The translations under genes were made by a program, and so were the position numbers. The notes beneath the pieces were generated by a model, which saw only the letters and a program-made list of their open reading frames with translations, did not search any database and had not been told where the DNA came from. DNA of 33,703 nucleotides, taken from assembly GCA_024276905.1 (NCBI GenBank), contig JAJRWF010000146.1:1-33703 (forward strand), given 5' to 3'. This stretch comes from Deltaproteobacteria bacterium (lineage in GTDB: Bacteria > Desulfobacterota > Desulfuromonadia > Desulfuromonadales > Geopsychrobacteraceae). Of the stretch, positions 24,968-33,703 are shown piece after piece; the first letter of the stretch is position 1; each line of letters opens with the position of its first letter.

Positions 24968-27900
24968 TTATTCGAAGGTCATGACACTGTAGCCGAACAG
25001 CTTTTCTGCCTCAACCATCGCTTCGTCTGAAGCAGCCATTCGAAGTTGTGCGGGCAGCCGTATCACGGTTTCGCTCCGATCCGGAATAATCATATGCAGC
25101 GCAACCTCGCAACCGCCGCGATAGCGCTGAACGATCGACTTGAGCTGACGTAACTGCATCTCATCCAGACCCGGTGTGGTCAGACGGATATTGACCCGGC
25201 GGGTCTGCTTTTGTGTCGCATCGCGCAACAGTTCGACCTCGCTGACCAGCAGCTTGCATGCCTCTTCACCAACATCCAGATCACCGGACAACAGCAGCGG
25301 CTCCTCTCCCTTGAGCAGATCCATCGCTGCCGCATAGGCCTCGGGGAAAACCACACATTCCACAGAACCGGAGAGATCTTCAAGGGTGACAAAGGCCATC
25401 CGGTCTCCCTTTTTGGTCATCAACTCCTTGATCCCCGAAATGATCCCGCACAACCGGACCTTTTCCCTGTCGGTCCGCTCGCTCAGCCCGGCAGAATCGC
25501 AAGTCGCCAGGCGCTTGATGACATCGGAAAAACGATCAAGGGGATGGCCTGAAACGTAGAAACCCAGGGCTTCTTTTTCGTAGGCCAGCAGGTCCCGCTC
25601 TTCCCATTCGCCGATTTCAGGCAGAACCCCGTAACCGTTACCGGCAACCGACACCACTTCATGGCTGCCAAAGAGAGATTCCTGACCCGATTCACGTTCG
25701 CGCTGCAGTCGCTGACCGACTTCCATCGCCTCTTCAAGGACCGCCATGAATTGGGCCCGTTTACCGCCCAGAGTATCGAAAGCCCCGCACTTAACCAGCG
25801 CTTCAACAACCTTTTTATTGACCTTGCGCAGATCGACCCGCTCACAGAAATCCTGCAACGAACAGAACGGCTTATCCTTGCGCACTTCGATAATAGATTC
25901 AAGGGCTGCCGCGCCCACCCCCTTGACCGCACCGAGACCGAAGCGGATTGCGCCTTCACGAACCGTAAACGACCGGTCGGAAGCATTGATATCGGGCGGG
26001 AAGACCTCGATCCCCATCGCGCGAACCTCGCTGATATTTTTGATCACCTTGTCGGTGTTCTCCATATCCTCGGTCAGCAGCGCCGCCATGAATTCTACCG
26101 GGTAATGTGCCTTGAGGTAAGCCGTGTGGTAGGCGACCAGGGCGTAAGCCGCCGAGTGTGACTTGTTAAAACCGTAGGCAGCAAACTTTTCCATCAGGTC
26201 GAAGACCGCTTCGGCCTTCTTCAGGTTGAGCTTGTTCTCTTTGGCCCCGGCAAGAAAAAGATCCTTTTGCTTGGCCATCTCTTCAGCTTTTTTCTTGCCC
26301 ATGGCCCGGCGTAACAGATCGGCGGCACCAAGGCTGTAATTCGCCAACACCTGGGCAATAAGCATGACCTGTTCCTGATAGACGATAACGCCGTAGGTAT
26401 CCTTGAGCAGCGGTTCTAGCTGCGGGAAAGGGTAATCGAATTTCTCCAGTCCATGCTTACGCTTGATAAAGGAGTCGACCATTCCCGAACCGAGCGGGCC
26501 CGGACGGTAAAGAGCAACCATTGCGATCAGGTCTTCAAAGCAGTTCGGCTTGAGCTTGACCAGATATTCCTTCATCCCTGAGGATTCAAGCTGAAAAACG
26601 CCGGTCGTTTCTCCACGCGACAACAGCGCATAGGCTTTAGAGTCATCATCACCGACCAGTTGCAGGTCAAAATCCTGCTCGCCCCCTTCTCGCACCAGTC
26701 TGACCGCATTCTCGATCACGGTCAGGGTCTTCAACCCGAGAAAATCGAACTTGACCAGCCCGATCTTTTCAACATAGTTCATCGGGTACTGGGTGACTTG
26801 ACCGCCCGATTTGGGGTCGGTATAGAGTGGCAGATATTCCGGCAAGGGTTTCGGTGTCACAACCACCCCGGCCGCGTGGGTCGAAGCATGACGGGTCAGA
26901 CCTTCGAGCGCCAGGGAGATCCGAATCAACTCCTTGACCTTGGAGTCCTTTTCGATCAGGTCCTTGAGTTTTGGTTCCTGTTCGATTGCATCCTTCAGGG
27001 TGATTCCGAGCACATTCGGAACCATTTTGGCAATCCGGTCGACCTCACCGTAGGGAATATTCAGTGCCCGCCCGACATCGCGCAACACCCCTTTGGCCAA
27101 CATGGTGCCGAAGGTGATGATCTGGGCCACATTTTCGCTACCGTACTTCTCGCGCACGTAGTCGATCACCCGCTCACGACCGTAGATACAGAAATCGACG
27201 TCGATATCCGGCATCGAGATCCGTTCCGGGTTCAGAAAACGTTCAAACAGCAAATTGTAGGGCAGCGGATCGATGTCGGTGATGCGGATCGACCAGGCAA
27301 CCAGGCTGCCGGCCGCGCTGCCCCGCCCCGGCCCGACCGGTACGCCATTATTCTTGCCCCAGTTGATAAAATCGGCCACGATCAGAAAATAGCCGGGGAA
27401 ACCCATCTGGGCGATACAATCGAGTTCGATCTGCAGGCGCTCATTATAGGCTGCGATATCCTCGTCATTCAGATCACGAACCTTGCGCACTTCTTCGAGA
27501 CGTTCTTCGAGCCCCTGCCAGCACATTTCTGCCAGCACCTGATCCAGAGTCTTGTCGGCCGGTTTCTCATACTGTGGAAAATGGTAGGTATTGAAATCAA
27601 GTTCAAGATTGCACTGCTCGGCGATCTGCAGGGTATTGGCCAGGGCCTGGGGTTGACCGGGAAAAAGATCGGCCATTTCCTGCGGGCTCTTGACGTAGAA
27701 TTCGTCATTGGAAAAACGCATCCGCTTCGGATCGTCCATCGTTTTTCCGGTCTGGATACAGAGCAGCACCTCGTGAGCGAAGGCATCTTCCCGCCGCAGG
27801 TAGTGACAGTCGTTGGTTGCAACCAGCGGCAAGCCGAGCTCATCTGAAATCAGGATCAGACCATCATTGGCTTTTTTCTGTTCGGGAATAAAGTTTTCCT

Positions 27901-28438
27901 GCAGTTCAAGATAGAAGCGCCCTTCATCAAAAACCTGCGCCATCTCTCCGGCCCGCCGCAGGGCGTCTTCCGGCTGCCCCAGATTGAACAGGGTCGGCAA
28001 TTCCCCGCCCAGGCAGGCCGACAGTGCGATCAGACCCTCGTTATGCTGTGCCAGCAGGTCCCAGTCGATGCGGGGGCGATAATAGAAGCCTTCACGGTAG
28101 GCCGCGGAAATCAGGCGGCAGAGATTCTGATAACCGATCAGATTCTGACACAGCAGCACCAGATGATACGAAGCTTCGGAGGATCCGCGTGCATTCCCCT
28201 TGGTAAACCGTGAGCCGGGCGCAACATAGACCTCGCAACCAACAATCGGCTTGATACCGGCAGCCCGGGCCTTGCTGTAAAACTCAACCGCACCGAACAT
28301 ATTGCCGTGATCGGTCACGGCAACGGCAGGCATGTTGTAATCCTTGGCGCGTGCGACAAGTTCATCGAGTTTTATTGCACCATCGAGCAGGCTGTACTGA
28401 CTATGAAGATGAAGGTGAACGAAACTGGATGCTTGCAT
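24968..28438 (-). CDS. dnaE: DNA polymerase III subunit alpha
   Basis: DnaE is the replicative polymerase. The 1156-residue product has the N-terminal PHP domain (FVHLHLHSQYSLLDGAIKLD, VTDHGNMFGAVEFY), the catalytic PolIIIalpha core (PDIDVDFCIYGRERVIDYV, with the Asp pair), the KMKEYLVKLKPNCFEDL-like finger region, a tandem helix-hairpin-helix domain, and an OB fold near 980-1060 (VRLCGIISGIKELMTKKGDR). Length and order fit the family. No break is visible. It starts at ATG 28438; the region to guaC (28439-28682) holds the hairpin at 28517-28534. Confidence 0.98.
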   Translation of the reverse strand: MQASSFVHLHLHSQYSLLDGAIKLDELVARAKDYNMPAVAVTDHGNMFGAVEFYSKARAAGIKPIVGCEVYVAPGSRFTKGNARGSSEASYHLVLLCQNLIGYQNLCRLISAAYREGFYYRPRIDWDLLAQHNEGLIALSACLGGELPTLFNLGQPEDALRRAGEMAQVFDEGRFYLELQENFIPEQKKANDGLILISDELGLPLVATNDCHYLRREDAFAHEVLLCIQTGKTMDDPKRMRFSNDEFYVKSPQEMADLFPGQPQALANTLQIAEQCNLELDFNTYHFPQYEKPADKTLDQVLAEMCWQGLEERLEEVRKVRDLNDEDIAAYNERLQIELDCIAQMGFPGYFLIVADFINWGKNNGVPVGPGRGSAAGSLVAWSIRITDIDPLPYNLLFERFLNPERISMPDIDVDFCIYGRERVIDYVREKYGSENVAQIITFGTMLAKGVLRDVGRALNIPYGEVDRIAKMVPNVLGITLKDAIEQEPKLKDLIEKDSKVKELIRISLALEGLTRHASTHAAGVVVTPKPLPEYLPLYTDPKSGGQVTQYPMNYVEKIGLVKFDFLGLKTLTVIENAVRLVREGGEQDFDLQLVGDDDSKAYALLSRGETTGVFQLESSGMKEYLVKLKPNCFEDLIAMVALYRPGPLGSGMVDSFIKRKHGLEKFDYPFPQLEPLLKDTYGVIVYQEQVMLIAQVLANYSLGAADLLRRAMGKKKAEEMAKQKDLFLAGAKENKLNLKKAEAVFDLMEKFAAYGFNKSHSAAYALVAYHTAYLKAHYPVEFMAALLTEDMENTDKVIKNISEVRAMGIEVFPPDINASDRSFTVREGAIRFGLGAVKGVGAAALESIIEVRKDKPFCSLQDFCERVDLRKVNKKVVEALVKCGAFDTLGGKRAQFMAVLEEAMEVGQRLQRERESGQESLFGSHEVVSVAGNGYGVLPEIGEWEERDLLAYEKEALGFYVSGHPLDRFSDVIKRLATCDSAGLSERTDREKVRLCGIISGIKELMTKKGDRMAFVTLEDLSGSVECVVFPEAYAAAMDLLKGEEPLLLSGDLDVGEEACKLLVSEVELLRDATQKQTRRVNIRLTTPGLDEMQLRQLKSIVQRYRGGCEVALHMIIPDRSETVIRLPAQLRMAASDEAMVEAEKLFGYSVMTFE

Positions 28439-28516
28439 AATATATCAATACCAAAGGCAAGAAGAAAAGTCGTAACACACTGAAATAACGGAAGAATAAT
28501 GCGTAGCAGCAGGCAA

Positions 28517-28534
28517 GGCCGCAGGAGAGCGGCC
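28517..28534. other. Perfect inverted repeat between dnaE and guaC
   Basis: GGCCGC AGGAGA GCGGCC. It lies in the divergent intergenic region, about 80 bases upstream of the dnaE start. No T-run follows on either strand, so it is more likely an operator or leader hairpin than a terminator. Confidence 0.5.
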
Positions 28535-28628
28535 ACGAACTGAATTCTAGCATTGCCCTTTCAGCATGGTCAACCAAAACGACCGTCGAACAAACAAATA
28601 TCTGCTCTTTAAAAACCTCCTGCAGGCG

Positions 28629-28657
28629 GTTACAATGCTTCATGTACCGTTCATAAT
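28629..28657 (+). promoter_or_regulatory. Candidate guaC promoter
   Basis: GTTACA (28629-28634), 17-base spacer, CATAAT (28652-28657). The -10 box matches five of six positions. The leader would be short, about 20 bases, with GGAGG 8-12 bases before ATG 28683. Confidence 0.45.
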
Positions 28658-28682
28658 TGCCAACAACGGAGGCTGCTCCCAC

Positions 28683-29720
28683 ATGCGTATCGAACTGGAC
28701 CTGAAACTTGGCTTCAAGGACGTGCTGATCCGGCCAAAACGCTCAACGCTCAAAAGCCGCGCACAAGTCCGACTGGAACGCAACTACAGTTTCCTGCACA
28801 GCAAACAACAATGGAATGGTGTCCCGGTTGTCGCTGCAAATATGGACACGGTCGGAACCTTCGCCATGGCTGAAGCATTGGCCCGACACAACATGCTGTG
28901 CGCCCTGCACAAACACTACTCGGTCGACGAATGGAAAACCTGGCTCAAACAGACAGATGAAAATATTCATCAGCGGATCATGGTCAGTACCGGCACTTCG
29001 GACAGCGACATGGACAGGCTGCGGGCGATCATTGCGGCGGCTCCGCAACTCAGGTTTATCTGTATCGACGTTGCCAATGGTTATGCTGAAACCTTTGTCG
29101 ATTTTGTTTCGCGAGTCCGTGAGGCCTACCCACAGATGACGATCATCGCCGGAAATGTCGTGACCGGTGAAATGGTCGAGGAGTTACTCCTTTCTGGTGC
29201 CGATGTGGTCAAGGTTGGAATCGGACCGGGATCGGTCTGCACGACACGGGTCAAGACCGGAGTCGGCTATCCGCAACTTTCGGCGGTTATCGAGTGTGCC
29301 GATGCCGCTCACGGCCTGGGGGGACGAATCATCTCTGACGGCGGCTGCAGCTGCGCCGGCGATGTTGCCAAGGCCTTCGGCGGCGGTGCCGACTTTGTTA
29401 TGCTCGGCGGCATGCTGGCCGGTCATGACGAAAGCGGCGGCCGGATCGTTGAACGTAACGGCCAGCAATACAAACTCTTCTACGGGATGAGTTCATCGAC
29501 GGCAATGGGGAAACATGCCGGAGGGGTCGCCGGGTACAGATCTTCCGAAGGAAAAACCGTTGAAGTTCCCTACCGGGGGCCGGTCGAAGAAACCGTCCGC
29601 GATATTCTGGGCGGAATTCGCTCAACCTGTACCTACGTTGGTGCTGCGGAACTGCGTGAACTGAGCAAGCGAACGACCTTTATTCGCGTGCAAGAGCAGG
29701 AAAACCGAGCGTTTTCCTGA
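28683..29720 (+). CDS. guaC: GMP reductase
   Basis: GuaC reduces GMP to IMP with NADPH and so returns guanine nucleotides to the purine pool. ATG 28683, with GGAGG upstream, gives 345 residues, the size of E. coli GuaC. The TIM-barrel motifs are present: [56 protein letters not shown] with the catalytic Cys, [20 protein letters not shown] and [20 protein letters not shown]. The lack of CBS domains and the GPGSVCTTR loop favour GMP reductase over IMP dehydrogenase. An in-frame ATG at 28566 is not supported. Confidence 0.95.
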   Translation: MRIELDLKLGFKDVLIRPKRSTLKSRAQVRLERNYSFLHSKQQWNGVPVVAANMDTVGTFAMAEALARHNMLCALHKHYSVDEWKTWLKQTDENIHQRIMVSTGTSDSDMDRLRAIIAAAPQLRFICIDVANGYAETFVDFVSRVREAYPQMTIIAGNVVTGEMVEELLLSGADVVKVGIGPGSVCTTRVKTGVGYPQLSAVIECADAAHGLGGRIISDGGCSCAGDVAKAFGGGADFVMLGGMLAGHDESGGRIVERNGQQYKLFYGMSSSTAMGKHAGGVAGYRSSEGKTVEVPYRGPVEETVRDILGGIRSTCTYVGAAELRELSKRTTFIRVQEQENRAFS

Positions 29721-29738
29721 CAGAAAATCTGGACGGCC

Positions 29739-32557
29739 TCAGGCATCCAACCCTTTTTTCCTGACCAGTGCGGCCTGTACCATTGTCTGCAGTTCATCAA
29801 TCACAAACGGTTTTGCCAGGGTGGCATAAACACCCAGTCCACTCTGGGCGCTTTCGGCAGCATCAGGCATCTTGCCGGTGACGACAAGGGCAAGCGGCCG
29901 CTGCTCCTCATCAATCTCCTGCAGCTGGCAAAGAAAATCGATACCGTTCATCTTCGGCATCTGGATGTCGACCAGAACCAGATCTGCGCCTTCATTGTGA
30001 ATGATTTTCAAGCCCTCTTCACCATCATCAGTCGTCACAACTTCGTAACCCTGCCCGGTCAGGGTCTGATTGATCAACTCGCGAATATTCGGCTCGTCAT
30101 CTATGACCAGAATTCTCCCGCTGACCTCAGGATTAACGAAAAATTTCGGGTACTCGACCTGTGGACCGACCGCATCGCCGACATCACGCAAAGGCAGATA
30201 GAGGGTAAAGCTGCTCCCGAAATTCATCTGGCTCTCAACCTCGATCCGGCCACTGTGATTTCTGGCAATGGTATGACAGATTGCCAGGCCCAGACCGGTG
30301 CCACGCACTGTCGCCTGCGGTGAGTCCGAGCGAGCATATTCGCCCTTGGTTGAAAAGAACGGGGTGAAAATTTTCTTCAGATGATCTTCCGGGATCCCGC
30401 AACCGGAATCACTCACCTTGATCCAGGCCTGGTCATCACTGATTCCACTCTTGATACTGATCTGCTTTTGCGGGCAACCAATCAAGGCATGACGAGCATT
30501 GATCAGCAAATTAAGCACGACCTGTCCAACCTGGGCGCGATCCATCAGAAATTTCGGCAGTTCAGCAAAATCGCAGACCAGTTCGATTCCGTCACTGACG
30601 AATTCACGTTCGACCAGAGCATAGCTTTCACGGATAGTTGCATTCAGGTCGGCACGGGTCATCCGGGCACTCTGACGACTCGAGCAACTGAGCAGATTGG
30701 CCGTCAGGTCACGAGCACGCAACGAAGAAACCCGGATGGTTTCAAAATAGGAGCGGGCCTGCTCTGAAAGACCCTCAAGGCGTCCTCCCAGTTCAGCATA
30801 GCCGAGCACCCCGGTGTGAATATTGTTGAATTCATGAGCTACGCCACTGGCCAGAGTACCGACTGCGGCCATTCGTTCGGAAAGAATCAACATCTCTTCG
30901 GAATGCTTACGCTCGGTGATATCTTCAATCAGTCCTTCAACATAGCAATTGGTCAGATTCCCCTTGAGGTTGCAGTAAAGCGAAACCCAGATCGGATCCT
31001 GACGACCGATCGGTCTGAGTTGCAGATCCCAGTTATGGACATTACGGTGCACCTTCAGGGCATCCAGAAGCTCCTTGCGATCCCCCTGATCGTTGTAGAG
31101 CTCCATCACATTGTGGCCTTTCAGCTCATCAATCGTCTGGCAACCTGCCATCTGTGCAAACGTCCGGTTGGCACTCAGAATCTCACCGTCGTGACCGATA
31201 CGAAAGACACCGACATTAAGGTTCTCAACCAGCGAGGAATACTGATTTTCCTTACGGCGCAGGCTCTCTTCTACCCGTTGACGTTGCTGGCGGGACTGTT
31301 CCAGTTCTTTCATCAAGTCATCAAAGCGACGGGCGGTCTCACTGACCTCACGAAACATCCCCTGCTGCAGACATTCTTTCTGACCGCTACTGAAATCACC
31401 GGCGGCGATATCTTCCGCGTAGCGCCGTAAACCAATCACCGGCCGCGCAATGGATCGGGCAATGAACAGGATCAGAAAACTGGCCAGCACCGAAATGCCG
31501 AAGGTCATCAGGTAATTGTTGACCCGGTTCTGCTTGAGGGCTCCCAGGTAGTCATTTTCAGGCATATACATGCCGATAACCCAGGGCCACTGCGGATTGG
31601 GAAAAGGTGTAAACATGGCTTGATACGACTCGCCATCAAGTTCGAACTCAGCATATTCAGCCCGGTTGAGTAAAATCTGGCTGTTTTCATCCTGAGCAAT
31701 CCCCAGAGCGCGGAAAGCCGCACGGCAGAATTTGTCGCTTAACTCATCGATCTTGACCAGTCGTGAACTGGCCTGCTCGCCTTCTTTGCGAAACTTGATT
31801 TTGTCGACGTCATGAAAGGCAACAACATCCCGGTTGCGGTTGAGCATAAAGGCACGCCCGTTGGTACCGATGCGCAGCTTTGAAATGAAGGTCGAAAGTT
31901 GATCGATCTCAATATCAACCCCGACAATCCCGCGCAGTTGTCCATTCGCGGCATAGGTCGGACCACTGATCGTAATTCCCGGTTTCTGCGAAGTATAAAA
32001 ATATAGGGATCCGTCCAGTAGATACCATCCGTTGCCAGCGCTCCCTGATACCAGGGACGTACCCGTGGGTCATAGCTGTCGTCCGGATCATCCTCTTCAA
32101 ACACCAGGTTCTGTTGTGCATCACGCCAGACGTAATGAACCTTGCGCACCCCATTCTCATGGCTGATGACTTTAGTTCTGGTCCCACCGGGAGAGTGTTT
32201 GTCGTTGCGACTGACAAAGAAAAAATTTCCGTCAGGTGTCCCCAGATAAATTCCCGAAATATCGGGATAGGTCACCAGCTGTTCATTGAAATAGTTTTCC
32301 AGCGCCTGCCCGTTCTCCTGCATCAGAACCTGAGAACGCAACAGACGTTTGGTCAACTGGGTTGCCCGCTGGGCTTTCCCCAGATAATTCTGACTCTGTT
32401 CCATGGCATAGGAAGCGATATTGTCCATGATGACACGGGCATGATTTTCGAGAACTTTTTCTGAAGTCAGCTGAGTGGAGGTGGTGGTCACCAGAAATGT
32501 TCCCCAGATAACCGCAAGGAAACTGAGAAAAAGGACCATCCGGATTGAAATTTTCAT
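29739..32557 (-). pseudogene. Hybrid sensor histidine kinase with a one-base frameshift in an A5 (T5) run
   Basis: Two adjacent frames together encode one protein of about 939 residues. The first (32557 leftward) has a TM helix at 7-25 and a dCache-type sensor start; it breaks at the five-base run 31997-32001 near residue 186, after DPYIF. The second frame then reads YTSQKPGITISGPTY and runs to 29739. One more T on the minus strand would join them. Domains in order: TM1, dCache (about 35-335), TM2 (about 350-370), HAMP, PAS (about 440-555), HisKA with VAHEFNN (His near 575), HATPase_c (SGCGIPEDH, GTGLGLAI), and a C-terminal receiver (DLVLVDIQMP). It would sense a periplasmic ligand and phosphorylate its own receiver; there is no partner regulator gene in view. 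The frameshift may be a sequencing slip. Confidence 0.85.
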
Positions 32558-32586
32558 ATCCCCCCCTTGGGTGAAAAGACCGGCAA

Positions 32587-32615
32587 ATTATAGGGGATAG
32601 CATCTCGCCAGTCAA
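32587..32615 (-). promoter_or_regulatory. Strong promoter of the sensor kinase gene
   Basis: On the minus strand TTGACT (32615-32610), 17-base spacer, TATAAT (32592-32587, perfect). The start codon 32557 follows about 22 bases after the predicted start, behind a GGGGGGG tract that can serve as ribosome binding site. This is the best sigma-70 promoter in the window together with that of cold-shock copy 2. Confidence 0.75.
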
Positions 32616-32643
32616 CTGAAACAACCTTCGGAGTTCACTGCTC

Positions 32644-33228
32644 TCAGGCGAAAACTTCTACTCCGAACTGCTTGAGAAGACTGATCAGCTTGATTAGCGG
32701 CAGACCGATCAGAGCGTTATAGTCATCACCTTCCATCTTTTCCATCAGGGCGATTCCCAAACCTTCGATCTTGAAAGCACCAGCACATTCAAAAGGTTTT
32801 TCACGCCGGACATAATCCACAATCTGCTCATCCTTCAACTCACGCAGAGTCACCGAAAATGCAGAATAATCGGTCTGATAGGTTCCATTACCACTATCGA
32901 ACAGTGCAATTCCGGTAAAAAACGTGTGGGTGCGTCCAGACATCTGTTTAAGCTGGGTGATGGCGACCTCTTCACTCCCCGGTTTACCGACGGCCCGCCC
33001 GCGCTGGTCGACAAAAACCTGATCCGAGCCGACGATCAGAGCATTGGGATAACGTTCGGCAAGGCTCTGGGCTTTTCCGAGGGAGAAATGACGCACCAGA
33101 AGTTCAGGAGCGACCGCCGGATCGATGGTTTCCTTGAAGGGTGGCGCCGCAGTAATGAATGGCAGCTGCAGCTGCCGCATCAACTGCAGGCGATAAGGAC
33201 TGGTAGAAGCCAGAATCAGTTGGCGCAT
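32644..33228 (-). CDS. Maf-like nucleoside triphosphate pyrophosphatase (YceF subfamily)
   Basis: Maf proteins hydrolyse non-canonical nucleotides to monophosphates. The 194-residue product starts MRQLILASTSPYRLQLMRQL (substrate loop), has LIVGSDQVF (catalytic Asp), GRTHTFFTG, and ECAGAFKIEGLGIALMEKMEG. The AGAFK block and NALIGLPLIKL end are those of the YceF (m7GTP) branch rather than the canonical dTTP/UTP Maf. Length and start fit. It lies 86 bases upstream of the kinase start and may be transcribed with the gene to its right. Confidence 0.92.
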   Translation of the reverse strand: MRQLILASTSPYRLQLMRQLQLPFITAAPPFKETIDPAVAPELLVRHFSLGKAQSLAERYPNALIVGSDQVFVDQRGRAVGKPGSEEVAITQLKQMSGRTHTFFTGIALFDSGNGTYQTDYSAFSVTLRELKDEQIVDYVRREKPFECAGAFKIEGLGIALMEKMEGDDYNALIGLPLIKLISLLKQFGVEVFA

Positions 33229-33310
33229 GGATCTCCCTAGGGTAAAAGTCAGCCCTTTTTTACCTCAAGATCTTGCAAATTGCAATCATCCCCGCCGCCC
33301 CGGCAACCCG

Positions 33311-33703
33311 TCAACAGGCAGTCGTCCGTCTCCACGAGGCAACAGATTCACAAACCTGCTGGTGTGGCCGTTCGATCCGCATCTCGGGACGAAAAGACGT
33401 AACAAACGGTTCTTGCCGCGCAACAATCTGCTGCTGCCAGAAGCCATCGGTTTGATCGAAAACCAGTTCAGTGTGAAAACTGAGGCCTTTTAGCCCTTCG
33501 GCCAGCGCCTGCTCGACCAGCCCCTGATCATAGCGTTGGCAGAGGGTTTCACTGCCGGCCTCCCAGATCGGCAGAATCCGCCCCTGCATCTGCTCACCGA
33601 CGCTGGCTTCAAACCAGGCCTCAATACTCCCGTCACCAACTGTTCCACTCAGCTGCAGGGTACGGCCAGTCTGGCGCATGCTGGCAAGATCGAAATAAAG
33701 GGA
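33311..33703 (-). CDS. Unidentified protein, 3' part only
   Basis: The frame is open from the window edge and stops at TGA 33311-33313, giving about 130 C-terminal residues (SLYFDLASMRQTGRTLQLSG, EAWFEASVGEQMQGRILPIW, GLVEQALAEGLKGLSFHTEL). An internal ATG at 33679 is not shown to be the start. I recognise no family. It is mostly soluble and moderately acidic, with strand-rich pattern. It precedes maf by 82 bases on the same strand and may be cotranscribed. The reading frame and codon use look real. Confidence 0.6.
   Translation of the reverse strand, partial: SLYFDLASMRQTGRTLQLSGTVGDGSIEAWFEASVGEQMQGRILPIWEAGSETLCQRYDQGLVEQALAEGLKGLSFHTELVFDQTDGFWQQQIVARQEPFVTSFRPEMRIERPHQQVCESVASWRRTTAC

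Noticed and set aside
26660-27847. A 395-residue plus-strand open frame
   Set aside because: Antisense to dnaE, no family motif, no binding site; caused by the high GC third-position bias of dnaE.

Overview
The window looks like a chromosomal segment of a deltaproteobacterium of the Desulfuromonadales/Geobacterales type. The clues are the conserved minus-strand order rpsB-tsf-pyrH-frr-...-uppS-cdsA-dxr-rseP-tsaB, a dnaE-accA-rlpA block, lptFG, and a multi-domain sensor kinase of dCache/HAMP/PAS/HisKA/receiver type. This placement rests on gene content and order only; no database search was possible.

Layout. 1-4380 (minus): envelope and isoprenoid genes: 3' part of tsaB, rseP (two in-frame stops), dxr, cdsA (its natural start codon appears lost) and uppS. 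4381-8480: an accessory island that separates uppS from frr. It holds a broken HI0073/HI0074-like nucleotidyltransferase and HEPN-like pair, RHS (YD-repeat) fragments, three direct repeats, a REP-associated tyrosine transposase (RAYT) with REP hairpins, and an intact AAA/DUF4143 ATPase. 8484-12107 (minus): a small 2[4Fe-4S] ferredoxin, frr, pyrH, tsf and rpsB behind a recognisable promoter and leader hairpin. 12178-14438 (plus): lptF and lptG (lptG has an in-frame TGA), followed by a G-rich/C-rich inverted repeat and a strong bidirectional terminator. 14587-17254 (minus): ahcY and a GT2 glycosyltransferase. 17427-18713 (plus): eno. 18801-20518 (minus): a membrane-anchored winged-helix-like protein, a zf-TFIIB protein and a stand-alone Cas6-like RAMP protein with no CRISPR array nearby. 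20611-21744 (plus): tgt. 21796-23014 (minus): a zinc-ribbon protein and two cold-shock genes. 23074-28438 (minus): rlpA, accA, dnaE. 28683-29720 (plus): guaC. 29739-33703 (minus): a hybrid sensor histidine kinase with a one-base frameshift in a homopolymer, a Maf/YceF-type pyrophosphatase, and the 3' part of an unidentified gene.

The genes serve translation (S2, EF-Ts, RRF, Tgt), nucleotide metabolism (PyrH, GuaC, Maf), lipid and envelope assembly (UppS, CdsA, Dxr, AccA, LptFG, RlpA, RseP), replication (DnaE) and the methyl cycle (AhcY). No classical defence locus or CRISPR array is visible.

The most striking points are: (i) the stand-alone Cas6-like protein, which has a single histidine; (ii) the repeat-bounded RHS/RAYT island inside a core operon; and (iii) an unusual number of gene-breaking changes in genes normally essential or well conserved (rseP twice, lptG, cdsA start, kinase, HEPN/MNT pair). 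The last point suggests either sequencing, assembly or DNA-damage error or real decay, and should be settled before any of these genes is called non-functional.
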